Assembly (NCBI RefSeq): GCF_000016825.1
Contig: NC_009513.1
Span: forward strand, 1,434,501-1,498,500
Direction of reading: 5' to 3'
Source of the DNA: Limosilactobacillus reuteri subsp. reuteri
GTDB taxonomy: Bacteria > Bacillota > Bacilli > Lactobacillales > Lactobacillaceae
DNA: 64,000 bases
The notes beneath the pieces are model-generated. The model was given only the letters and a program-made list of their open reading frames with translations. It had not been told where the DNA came from and made no database searches. Within the stretch, counting starts at the first letter, position 1, and each line of letters begins with the position of its first letter. The translations under genes and the position numbers were made by a program. This document shows positions 54,001 through 61,725 of the stretch, piece by piece.

Positions 54001-54395
54001 TTCTTTTGATAATTGCTTCCATAACAATAATCAAGCATATCAAAAAAGCTAAATAAAGCTTTTAAACATAAAATAGCTTCATCTAGAGATACTTTTCTAT
54101 TAGTGTGTACAGCAATATTTCCTAAACGACGAATTAATTCTAGGCCTTGCCAAGTATTAGGATCAACAATATCCTTAAAATCTAGAGTATTGATTAAGGT
54201 TACTAATTTATCCTGATAGGGAGTTCTTAAGTCTGAGTCAACTGAATACATCCACTTAACCGCTAATTCCATTGCACGTCGACAGTCAATTACTGCTGTT
54301 GCAGGATCAATAACGGCTACTTTTTCAGCTGCTATTGCTATTTGCACGAAATCTTTAAATTGTGGTTCTTCTAGTAAATAATCAAAGTTAGTCAC
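51069..54395 (-). CDS. hsdR: Type I restriction enzyme R subunit
   Basis: The translocating nuclease subunit, 1108 residues. It begins with a DUF4145-like helical domain (about 1-130), then the PD-(D/E)XK nuclease (YADYVLYDD...LAVIEAKK near 245-275). A superfamily 2 motor follows with Walker A VMATGSGKT, VDEAHRS and LTATP, and a helical end that docks onto M/S. I use GTG 54395, nine bases behind AGGAG and overlapping the hsdS stop as GTGACTAA; the ATG at 54404 abuts the Shine-Dalgarno. It is the last gene of the locus. Confidence 0.93.
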   Translation of the reverse strand: MTNFDYLLEEPQFKDFVQIAIAAEKVAVIDPATAVIDCRRAMELAVKWMYSVDSDLRTPYQDKLVTLINTLDFKDIVDPNTWQGLELIRRLGNIAVHTNRKVSLDEAILCLKALFSFFDMLDYCYGSNYQKKDFDKSIVGNYRLEFVPKVSPMEESTISLEKLTKKNKPLQESLTAQRKVQGKSYTPKPFGISEFKTRKIYIDTMLAEVGWIEGQNWLNEVELKGMPNKAGTGYADYVLYDDAHQPLAVIEAKKTCKDVAVGRQQAKLYADILENKYGRRPVIFLSNGFETRIIDNQYPERQVSSIYSKRDLEKLFNLQKVRQPLTNIVVDDNIAGRYYQKAAIQAVCESFSKENRRKALLVMATGSGKTRTAVGLVKVLLNAGWIKHILFLADRDALVTQAKRSFVNLLPDLSVTNLVEDKKNYNARCVFSTYATMMNVIDTAIDDEKQKLYTAGHFDLIIVDEAHRSIYNKYRNIFTYFDAPLVGLTATPKDDIDKNTYSIFNLEDGVPTYGYDLAEAVKDKCLVPYRSIETRLKFMEKGINYDDLTDQEKEEYEETFTDEDGELPKKIESRKLNKWLFNKDTIRKALNILMSQGLKINYGERIGKTIIFAKNHRHAEEILKVFNEEYPQFCKNGQPYATVIDNYTNYAQSAIDEFSDPNKLPQIAISVDMLDTGIDVPECLNLVFFKKVMSKAKFFQMIGRGTRLCPNLLDGKDKEEFYIFDFCDNFQFFRMKKGREAGAQETLQSALFNLKMKLVRKLQEAPYQTEDFKQYRNFLVEDLSKKVKELNRKNFAVKQHLAYVDKFSQIDNYNNLTYEDIVNVQKELAPLILPDNDEPNALRFDALVYKMELAKMSQESYGRLKVDLCNKISKLSDLMTIPQIKAKADLIKVMSESEYVESANVQDLEHIRQNIRDLIQYLPKKGVVYYTNFTDSILDSTVHEAELETSTLKNYKAEAEFYIKQHQSENIMCKIKDNAPLNSSDIKELENILWQKLGSKEEYQKEIGNKTPGEFVRSIVGLDMKAAKEAFNKYLDTVSLNKQQIYFINEIIEYIVKNGTLTDMHVLQESPFTNQGSISELFESDKNIWFKVKRAIDEINSNAGVGVA

Positions 54396-55506
54396 GGATA
54401 ACATCTCCTATTTGACTAAGAATTTTGTTTAAGAGCGTTTTATTTAAGTATACTATATTTTCAAATTTTGATTTGTCGACTTGGTGGACGAAGTTTGCGT
54501 ATTCATTTTGGAGGGAAATTGGTGGAAGTATAATTTTTAACATTTCAAGTTGCTTTTTAGTAATTGCTTGTCTCGTTGCCCCACCCGATAAACCAATAGA
54601 CAATAATATTCTTTTAAAAGAATCATTAAGAAACAAATTATTAATAAAGATTGGATTCAATACATCCGATTTGCACCTAATAATAGAAACATGCTGATTC
54701 ACTCGTGCAGGTAATATATCATCAGGTACAATACAAGATCTAGCAACAGAAGCTCCTGTAATATTTATAAATACATCTTGAGACTGCACTATTACATTTG
54801 AAAGTTGCTTGGCTTGTGTTGAATTTATATAAGCTAAATCCTTGTAATTGAAGTATCCGTCATGAACATTCATACTCCTTATAAAACTGATGCCATGATC
54901 TTGATAGCTTTCTTTTCCACCTTTAGGAGTGGCGCCAGAGCCAATCTTATCAACTAAATCATTTAATAATCGTTTCTTCCAGCTTTTTTTATTACTTATC
55001 GGATCACCAAACATCTCGACAAATCGGGCTTTGATTAGTTTGTCAAAAAAGGCTAATTCTTTTTGTCTAACTTTAATAATTCGAGTTAAACTATCAAGAA
55101 TATCAACTATATTTTTTTGTTCGTTAAGGTCCGGATAATTCATATTTATTTGCTTAAGCCATTTAAAATGACGATTATATCCCGTATTTGGAATATGTGC
55201 TGCTTTTAAAGCATAGTATAAATATTTATAGTTAGATTCTTTTTCCTTACTCTTTAATACTTTCACTCCATCTGCACCAAGAAAAAAAGGTTTATCAATA
55301 TATTTCACTATTCTTGTATGATCTCCAAAAACTATCACTGGGACCTCTTCAAATATACCTTTTTGACGATCTGTATATCCTGCAATACTATCTTTTCCTT
55401 GATCAATTATTATATTTTTTCCCGTAGTTAAATATTCATCTTTGGGGATTTTTGTTCCTGTTTTAGTCACATCGGTAAAAAGCGCTGTAAATTTTTTATA
55501 CTCCAT
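54388..55506 (-). CDS. hsdS: Type I restriction enzyme specificity subunit (copy 2)
   Basis: DNA recognition subunit of 372 residues with two target-recognition domains. The central conserved link is LIKARFVEMFGDPISNKKSW near 165-185 and the C-terminal conserved region is LQNEYANFVHQVDKSKFE. The recognition domains differ from those of copy 1, while the three conserved links match at DNA level. It is directly downstream of the recombinase gene and overlaps hsdR by eight bases. Confidence 0.9.
   Translation of the reverse strand: MEYKKFTALFTDVTKTGTKIPKDEYLTTGKNIIIDQGKDSIAGYTDRQKGIFEEVPVIVFGDHTRIVKYIDKPFFLGADGVKVLKSKEKESNYKYLYYALKAAHIPNTGYNRHFKWLKQINMNYPDLNEQKNIVDILDSLTRIIKVRQKELAFFDKLIKARFVEMFGDPISNKKSWKKRLLNDLVDKIGSGATPKGGKESYQDHGISFIRSMNVHDGYFNYKDLAYINSTQAKQLSNVIVQSQDVFINITGASVARSCIVPDDILPARVNQHVSIIRCKSDVLNPIFINNLFLNDSFKRILLSIGLSGGATRQAITKKQLEMLKIILPPISLQNEYANFVHQVDKSKFENIVYLNKTLLNKILSQIGDVIRD
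54466..54509 (+). repeat. Direct repeat C (hsdS C-terminal link), copy in hsdS2
   Basis: 44 bases matching 56619-56662 in the same orientation with four mismatches. It encodes the EYANFV-QQVDKSK segment. Confidence 0.85.
54998..55040 (+). repeat. Direct repeat B (hsdS central link), copy in hsdS2
   Basis: 43 bases identical to 57075-57117 in the same orientation. It encodes LIKARFVEMFGDPI, the link between recognition domains. Confidence 0.9.
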
Positions 55507-55509
55507 TAA

Positions 55510-55531
55510 TCACCCTACAAACCTGAATTTG
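55510..55531 (+). repeat. Direct repeat A (hsdS leader), copy before hsdS2
   Basis: 22 bases identical to 57578-57599 in the same orientation. It supplies the GTAGGGTGA ribosome binding region before each hsdS and abuts the recombinase stop. Confidence 0.9.
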
Positions 55532-56500
55532 CTAGGATATATATTTTCGATGTGCTGCTTTCACATTATTTTGATTAACAATAGCGTATTGCATTGTAGT
55601 GTCTATCTGAGAATGACCTAAAATCTTTTGAACTTGTTCAATTGGCATACCTTTATCAATAGCTCTTGTCGCCATACTTCGTCTGAACTTATGTGGATGA
55701 ATCCTATCTAAGTGTAGCTTTCTTCCTAATTGGCGTAGTCTAATTTCTACTCCACTAATTTTCAATCGATCATTTGGCTTATCTAAAGAAACAAAAAGCG
55801 CAGGATTATCATCATTTCTACTCCTTAAGTAATTAATCAAATGCACTTTTGACTTAGCATCAAAATATACTCGCCTTTCTTTATCTCCTTTTCCAAACAC
55901 AACACACTCACGTTCAGAAAAATTAATATCAGTTCTGTTAAGTCTAACCAATTCCCCAACTCTTATACCCGTTGAATACAATAAATCGATTATAGCTACA
56001 TCTCTTAAACAAGAACAACCATCACGAAGTTTTTCAATATCTTCATCAGTTATTACATTCTTCACAAGCTTTTCAGCCCGAATTTTATGAATACGACGCA
56101 TAGGACTCTTTAATATATAGTCTTCTTCCTCAAGCCAGGAAAAGAAACTTGAAATATTACGCCTGATATTGTCAATAGTTGTTTTGCCACAATTATTAAT
56201 CTTTTGATAATCAACCAAATATTCACGCATTTCCTCTGTAGTAATCCTTCTTACCGGTCTAACTACTTTCTTTAAAAGTTGTTCAACTGTAACTCGATAA
56301 TATTTGATTGTTCTATCAGAGCAACCTTCCATTTTTTTAGCTTCCAAAAACTTCGCTAGGTATTCTTTATTACTGATTTTCCGTTTTTGTGGCTCTCTTT
56401 CTACTAAATGCTTCAACATTACTTCTTGAAGTCGTTTTAACTGTGAGGCATTAAGCACTTCGGCCATCTCATTTATTATTTCAACAAACTTTTCATTCAT
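55532..56500 (-). CDS. Tyrosine recombinase (XerC/D-like) inside the type I locus
   Basis: A 322-residue phage-integrase-family recombinase. A SAM-like core-binding domain (about 50-140) precedes the catalytic domain. Catalytic residues are R in STGIRVGELVRL, K in GKGDKERRVYF, HxxR in HPHKFRRSMATR, H in ILGHSQIDTT and the nucleophile Y in MQYAIV. I use ATG 56500, seven bases behind GGGAG. Lying between two hsdS genes, it is the kind of enzyme that shuffles specificity genes in phase-variable type I systems. Confidence 0.92.
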   Translation of the reverse strand: MNEKFVEIINEMAEVLNASQLKRLQEVMLKHLVEREPQKRKISNKEYLAKFLEAKKMEGCSDRTIKYYRVTVEQLLKKVVRPVRRITTEEMREYLVDYQKINNCGKTTIDNIRRNISSFFSWLEEEDYILKSPMRRIHKIRAEKLVKNVITDEDIEKLRDGCSCLRDVAIIDLLYSTGIRVGELVRLNRTDINFSERECVVFGKGDKERRVYFDAKSKVHLINYLRSRNDDNPALFVSLDKPNDRLKISGVEIRLRQLGRKLHLDRIHPHKFRRSMATRAIDKGMPIEQVQKILGHSQIDTTMQYAIVNQNNVKAAHRKYIS

Positions 56501-56545
56501 AGTGAATCTCCCAAATTTAGAGTTTTTCACTATTAAACCACTTTT

Positions 56546-57574
56546 TTACCCAAAATATTCTTGCATTAAGCTATCATATAATTTTTGTGTCTCATCAAGC
56601 GATTTTTGAATTACAACTTTTGATTTGTCGACTTGTTGAACAAAGTTTGCGTATTCGTTTTGTGAATTCAAATCTGCAACTGGAACAATAATCTCATTTA
56701 GTGTTTTAACTGCTAGACCTGGTTGAGCTGCTCCAGATCTAAATCGATTAAGTTTTTCCAAGTTTAATAGTTCAAATAGCCAACGACTGTTAATCTCTAT
56801 ATTCGGACTTACTAAAATAGCATGTTCAGTATTTCTAAATTTTCCCGTTGCAAACTTAACATTTCCACATAAAGCACCTTGTCTTCCAATTAAAGAATAA
56901 TTTCCTTGATGTGTATAGTTATCAACATATCCTCTTATACCATTTCCTCCAAAGCAGGGATACTTATTAATAGATGTTTTAACAGGAGATATTTTTTTAG
57001 AAGGGGTAAAGTCGCCAGCTTTTAATAAGCAAATGTCACCTAGTTTTTTCTTTTTTATATTTTTATTGTTGATAATCGGATCACCAAACATCTCGACAAA
57101 TCGGGCTTTGATTAGTTCGTCCAGCTTAAGCAATTGCTGTTGCTTATTACTTATCATTTTTTCTAATAAAGAAAATCTCCAAATAATTTGTTCTTGTTCT
57201 TTTTTTGAAACTAATACAAATCTTTCGTGCTTATAGTTTTTAAAATATATATGAGGAATAGTAGCACCAGAATAGTATTTTTCTAAATGCATAGATGATA
57301 CTGCGTAATACAAATACTTGGGTAATACATTTTTCTTTGGTATCAAAGCCTGCATGGTTCCAATAATTGAGGAATTGCTAGGTAAATATGTTGCTCGGCC
57401 AATACCAGCCCCATCTTTTACCACACCAACATATGGTTCATCATATTGAAAAGAATTCATAAAGCCCACTGGACCAGCTGCTCCATAGACAGGATATCTT
57501 CCACTATCATTTACATCTTTTTGCCTGATATTTGATGTACCTTTTATACAAACATCTTTAAGTTTCACTATCAA
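56546..57574 (-). CDS. hsdS: Type I restriction enzyme specificity subunit (copy 1)
   Basis: 342 residues with two recognition domains. The central link is ELIKARFVEMFGDPIINNK and the C-terminal link is SQNEYANFVQQVDKSKVV, ending DSLMQEYFG. The start is not ATG: TTG 57574 or GTG 57568 behind GTAGGGTGA. It follows hsdM after 35 bases. As the copy next to hsdM it is probably the better expressed one. Confidence 0.9.
   Translation of the reverse strand: MIVKLKDVCIKGTSNIRQKDVNDSGRYPVYGAAGPVGFMNSFQYDEPYVGVVKDGAGIGRATYLPSNSSIIGTMQALIPKKNVLPKYLYYAVSSMHLEKYYSGATIPHIYFKNYKHERFVLVSKKEQEQIIWRFSLLEKMISNKQQQLLKLDELIKARFVEMFGDPIINNKNIKKKKLGDICLLKAGDFTPSKKISPVKTSINKYPCFGGNGIRGYVDNYTHQGNYSLIGRQGALCGNVKFATGKFRNTEHAILVSPNIEINSRWLFELLNLEKLNRFRSGAAQPGLAVKTLNEIIVPVADLNSQNEYANFVQQVDKSKVVIQKSLDETQKLYDSLMQEYFG
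56619..56662 (+). repeat. Direct repeat C, copy in hsdS1
   Basis: 44 bases paired with 54466-54509; four mismatches; same orientation. Confidence 0.85.
57075..57117 (+). repeat. Direct repeat B, copy in hsdS1
   Basis: 43 bases identical to 54998-55040; same orientation. Confidence 0.9.
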
Positions 57575-57577
57575 AAT

Positions 57578-57599
57578 TCACCCTACAAACCTGAATTTG
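57578..57599 (+). repeat. Direct repeat A, copy before hsdS1
   Basis: 22 bases identical to 55510-55531; same orientation; lies between hsdM and hsdS1. Confidence 0.9.
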
Positions 57600-57609
57600 T
57601 TTTTCCTTT

Positions 57610-59163
57610 CTAGTCTTTTAAAAGAGCTTTTAACTCTTGTAATGCGTCATTTGCTTCCTTATCTAACTTTTCAATTTCAGCAATAATCTCTTCTGTTGGT
57701 GGATATTTAACTGGTTTATACTCAATTTCTTTATACCGATTAATTGAAAGATCATAATCATTGTCAACAATATCTTTCTTATCAACCATAAAGGATTTAT
57801 TTGTCTTTTTACGGTCAACCTCTTTATCTAGATGATTAAAACGTTCAATAATATCAGGTATATCATTTTCTTTAACTGGCGTTCTCTTGTCATCAAGAGA
57901 AAATCCATCAGCAGTCATATCATAGAACCAAACTTTATCAGTTCCTCCATTACCTGTCTTAGTAAAAATCAAGATGGCAGTTGAAACTCCAGCATAAGGC
58001 TTAAACACTCCGGAAGGCATTGAAATAACTGCTTCTAAATTGTTATTTTCAATTATTTCTTTTCTAATTGACTTATGTGCCTTAGATGATCCAAATAAAA
58101 CACCATCTGGAACAATACAGGCACATCTTCCACCCACTTTTAGCATTTGTAAGAATAAAGTTACAAAAAGTAATTCTGTTTTTTTAGTTTTACAAATTTT
58201 AAGCAGGTCTTTTGAAACTGAATTATAATCTAGGCTTCCCTTAAATGGAGGATTAGCCATAATTAAAGAATATTCATCTCTATCCGTATTTTGTTCAGAT
58301 AAACTATCTTGATACTCAACATTAGGATTATCCACTCCATGAGATAACATATTCATAGCTCCGATACGAAGCATGGTTTGATCAGTATCGTATCCTGTAA
58401 ACATTTCATTATGAAAATAATGTCGATTTTCTTTATTATAAAAAATTTCTTCTTTCTTCTTATCTTGAAGGAATTCAGCACTTTCTACTAAGAAACCCGC
58501 TGTTCCTGCAGCTGGATCACAAATTTTATCAGTAACTTGCGGATTCATTAATTCCACAATCATTTTGATAATGTGACGTGGAGTTCTAAATTGACCATTT
58601 CTACCTGCAGTAGACAACTTTCCTAAAAGATATTCGTATACATCCCCACGAACGTCTCCTCTGTTTATAATCAGAGCTTTCTCTTTATTTTTAGAGTTAT
58701 CTTTTTGAACTTCTTCATCCATCAGTCGGTAAATATCATCTAATTCTCCAATCACCTTAGATAGTAGACCGGGAGTTGGGATGAGGAAAGTTGCATCTTT
58801 CATGTAGCGAGCATACGAACCTTCTTCATTATTTTTCAAATTCTTAATGAATGGAAATACCTCTGTTTGAACAATAGTAAACATCTTTTCAGGTGCAAAA
58901 TCTTTAAATGTGGACCATCTTAGCTCATCGCCATTAACTGTTAGATCATCATCAATTTTTACCTCTCCATCAAAAATAGACTGATAATCGTTCAATCCTA
59001 ATAAGATATTATCCTTTTTTCTTCTATTATCTGAATCATCCAAGTCCTTGATAAACATTAAATATGTAATTTGTTCAATTACATTCAATGGATTGGTTAG
59101 GCCTCCCGTTGCAAAGGTTTCCCATAAACCATCAATCTTACTTTTTAGTTCTCCTGCAATCAT
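57610..59163 (-). CDS. hsdM: Type I restriction enzyme methyltransferase subunit
   Basis: N6-adenine methyltransferase of 517 residues. The N-terminal HsdM helical domain (LWETFATGGLTNPLNVIEQI) is followed by the SAM motif KICDPAAGTAGFLV near 217-230 and catalytic NPPF in LIMANPPFKGSLDY. The C-terminus is a coiled helix (EIIAEIEKLDKEANDALQEL). It is the first gene of the operon hsdM-hsdS1-recombinase-hsdS2-hsdR. No known regulator box was recognised upstream. Confidence 0.95.
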   Translation of the reverse strand: MIAGELKSKIDGLWETFATGGLTNPLNVIEQITYLMFIKDLDDSDNRRKKDNILLGLNDYQSIFDGEVKIDDDLTVNGDELRWSTFKDFAPEKMFTIVQTEVFPFIKNLKNNEEGSYARYMKDATFLIPTPGLLSKVIGELDDIYRLMDEEVQKDNSKNKEKALIINRGDVRGDVYEYLLGKLSTAGRNGQFRTPRHIIKMIVELMNPQVTDKICDPAAGTAGFLVESAEFLQDKKKEEIFYNKENRHYFHNEMFTGYDTDQTMLRIGAMNMLSHGVDNPNVEYQDSLSEQNTDRDEYSLIMANPPFKGSLDYNSVSKDLLKICKTKKTELLFVTLFLQMLKVGGRCACIVPDGVLFGSSKAHKSIRKEIIENNNLEAVISMPSGVFKPYAGVSTAILIFTKTGNGGTDKVWFYDMTADGFSLDDKRTPVKENDIPDIIERFNHLDKEVDRKKTNKSFMVDKKDIVDNDYDLSINRYKEIEYKPVKYPPTEEIIAEIEKLDKEANDALQELKALLKD

Positions 59164-59933
59164 TATTAACTCCTAATTTTTTTATATCGATAATATTTCT
59201 ATTTTACCCTGAGTAATTATTTCATAACAAGACCATCAATTAATGACGCCGTTTTATTAATATTATACGTCGAATACACCAACGCCCTGTTAATTTTCTT
59301 TTTTCAGCAAAATCGCTAAAATTCAATATCGTACTTATCCACTTAACCATTATTCTTAGATCAGCCTACTTTCGTACCAATTAAAATGTCCTTCATATCA
59401 ACCTTTGCTCTCACATTCGCTACTCTAGTCCATACGACTGTTCAAACTGGACAGTCGCACACTCGACCCGCTAAACCAAAATAAAAAAGTGTACTAATTC
59501 CAATCCCTAAAATCAAAATTATTACACCTTCAATCACTTATAAATGCCTTTGTACCAGCAACTATAGGCTATTTCCTGTCCGTTCCTACACAGTATGCTC
59601 CTAGCCATCGCTTGGCGCACTGGGGACGCTATCGTGTGGAGCGTTTCTAACGCTTGAACGCTTCTGTTAGTCACTCTCTGAGTTATTCGTAAGTAATCGA
59701 GTTTCGCTATACTCGCTCCAACAATGTCACCGACTCAACATATCCTAGCGACCTTGCTGTCAAGCCTAAAACATGCCCAAAAGCTGCCCAATCAACGTTT
59801 TTACTACTAACTAATCAACTTATCACTACTACTACCCACAATTAGTCCACCACAAACACATTTGTGTCTGATAGACCAATATAGTTTATAGTCGTTTGAG
59901 GAAAATAATCAAAAAAACGCACTCTAATATAAT
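59164..59933. other. 770-bp region without genes, in part unusually GC-rich
   Basis: No credible open frame on either strand. The part 59570-59790 is visibly richer in G and C than its surroundings. It contains short dyads, such as AGCGTTTCTAACGCTTGAACGCT around 59640-59665, and ACTCGCTCC with GGAGCG. The composition and lack of coding suggest a remnant of a mobile element, a structured RNA or an origin/transfer site. I recognise no known RNA family. Confidence 0.5.
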
Positions 59934-61142
59934 TTAACACCAATCTATACCGAAATATGTTTCTGATTCATATTCATTCCTGATCTCCTGCTCGACATCC
60001 GCAATAGCATCAAGTTCAGTATCGCAACCTTCAAGAAAATTTACTATGGCCTTTAGATAAACATATATGTTACTCAAATCAAGAGCCCTATTATCAAAAC
60101 GATATTCTAAACTATATGAGGTTGGATAACGGAAAATATCCCCATTTTTATCTAGCTTATTTATTTCAAATAGCATTTTTTCAACTAACTCCGTGGTTTT
60201 TAACTCCTCATCCGAGACACCTAAATAATTGACAATCACATCTTTTACATTTTTCCACAAATCTTTTTTTATACGATGACTCTTTCTTTTTGACTTAAAA
60301 GCCTTTTTCGAGACACCTTTTTCAACTCGGCTATAAAATAATATTTTTAAACATAACTCTATAGTATTCCTAAACATAAAAATCAATGGATAAAGCTTAT
60401 CTTCATTTGAAATACTATCAACTTGATAGATAAAGTCAATTACTTCAGTATACCCCATGATTTTGACATGAAAGCCCTCATCCAAAAGGCTTTGCCATAA
60501 GTAACAATTTTCAGAACTACGAGAAGTAAAAATAAAGAACTCAGGTTTTAATGTATTATTAAATTCCTCTTCTTCAGCAATATCTCCCATTTCCAGGCAC
60601 TTCTTTACTAAATAGAAAGCCTGTAGCAAATTGTTAGCGACCTGTATATTATCTAAGAATTTGTCTCTGTATTTTGAAAGAAATTCATCGTCAAAAGGGA
60701 ATCTAAAAACATCGGATTTTCTATCTACCTCTTCTAGAGAATCACAGTACTTTGATAACCATCTTTTTTCTCTATTATTTAGAAAATTCTCATGTCCAAC
60801 TTCATCATATTTTTTTAATAATGAAGCTACATCATGACCAAAATTTTTAAACGTATCTTGAATATCTTTTTTTTGAGGTAATACCCTACATAATAATGAT
60901 TTCAACCCTAATTCAAGACTGTGGCGGATCAAAAATATACCTGTTAAAAACCACATATCTGACTTAACATTATTAAGGTTATCATTTATTACTTCCTCCA
61001 ATATTTTATACCCACAGCTATAAAATTGATAAGTTAGTCTTTTATAGTCTAAAAAATTATTGCGACTCCATTCGACTACTACTTTTGTGTCATTATTTTC
61101 TATTTTCCAAAAATCCATATCCGAAGAAGGCCAAATATACAC
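59934..61142 (-). CDS. Unknown protein with an internal duplication, HEPN-like
   Basis: A 402-residue soluble, mainly helical protein; no named family recognised. Two halves repeat. FLIRHSLELGLKSLL (71-84) matches FMFRNTIELCLKILF (255-269). FGHDVASLLKKY (101-112) matches SHRIKKDLWKNV (288-299). EEVDRKSDVFRFP (137-149) matches NKLDKNGDIFRYP (328-340), each followed by a helix with N/A-x2-L. The paired R-x3-E helix and D-(V/I)FR(F/Y)P look like HEPN-type helical domains seen in abortive-infection proteins, but the classical R-x4-6-H is not clear. It lies upstream of the type I locus on the same strand. Its codon use is AT-rich, suggesting acquisition. Confidence 0.7.
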   Translation of the reverse strand: MYIWPSSDMDFWKIENNDTKVVVEWSRNNFLDYKRLTYQFYSCGYKILEEVINDNLNNVKSDMWFLTGIFLIRHSLELGLKSLLCRVLPQKKDIQDTFKNFGHDVASLLKKYDEVGHENFLNNREKRWLSKYCDSLEEVDRKSDVFRFPFDDEFLSKYRDKFLDNIQVANNLLQAFYLVKKCLEMGDIAEEEEFNNTLKPEFFIFTSRSSENCYLWQSLLDEGFHVKIMGYTEVIDFIYQVDSISNEDKLYPLIFMFRNTIELCLKILFYSRVEKGVSKKAFKSKRKSHRIKKDLWKNVKDVIVNYLGVSDEELKTTELVEKMLFEINKLDKNGDIFRYPTSYSLEYRFDNRALDLSNIYVYLKAIVNFLEGCDTELDAIADVEQEIRNEYESETYFGIDWC

Positions 61143-61239
61143 TTAATTACTCACTTCCCTAATCATTGTTCATAAGCTTTAAAATTTTCTGTCATATCTT
61201 CTTGAAAATTTCCTCATACTATTCTGGGGGAAAACATTT

Positions 61240-61532
61240 TCATAAAGATAGAATTACACTGGATATTAAAGCTACAGTAGTTAGCCAAAAGTACAATTTT
61301 CCTACAGTAAAATATCTATACGTTGAAAATGAAAATACCACTATACCCAATAAAATAAATATATAAGGAACAACTTCATAATTTTGAGAATCCTTTAACC
61401 CATCTTTAGCTATTCTAGAAAAAACCTCACCAGATTTAATCTTATCCCATAAATTGGATAGTAAAAAACAAATCTTCTAGTATTAAAGTGATTAACAATA
61501 TAAAAAAGGATGCTCTTTAGTAAATTAATCAT
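61240..61532 (-). pseudogene. Small membrane protein with frameshifts
   Basis: GGAGAAGAGGTGG and ATG 61532 open MINLLKSI. After two apparent indels the sense continues in other frames as ILLITLILEDLFF, then LSNLWDKIKSGEVFSRIAKD, two hydrophobic helices (VVPYIFILLGIVVFSFS; YFWLTTVALISSVILSL) and a stop at 61240. The last 65 codons are open and plausible. The family is not recognised. Confidence 0.5.
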
Positions 61533-61725
61533 TAATTCATAAATCCACCTCTTCTCCTTAAAAGTTGCACTCTTGCTTTTTAAGTGTACTAAGCTTTACC
61601 CCAATCCACTCAAATTGCTAAAGTCCTCTCATAATAAGCAAATTTATCAAATCACCACTATATACCATAACGTTGGCCTTAGTCTCACTTCCAGTACGGC
61701 AAGCCATCCAACCTTTCAACGAATT

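Noticed and set aside
59595-59640. GTGCGCC core resembling the nick region of RSF1010/pSK41-type transfer origins
   Set aside because: Only a seven-base match, expected several times by chance in 64 kb, and no relaxase gene or matching inverted repeat is nearby.
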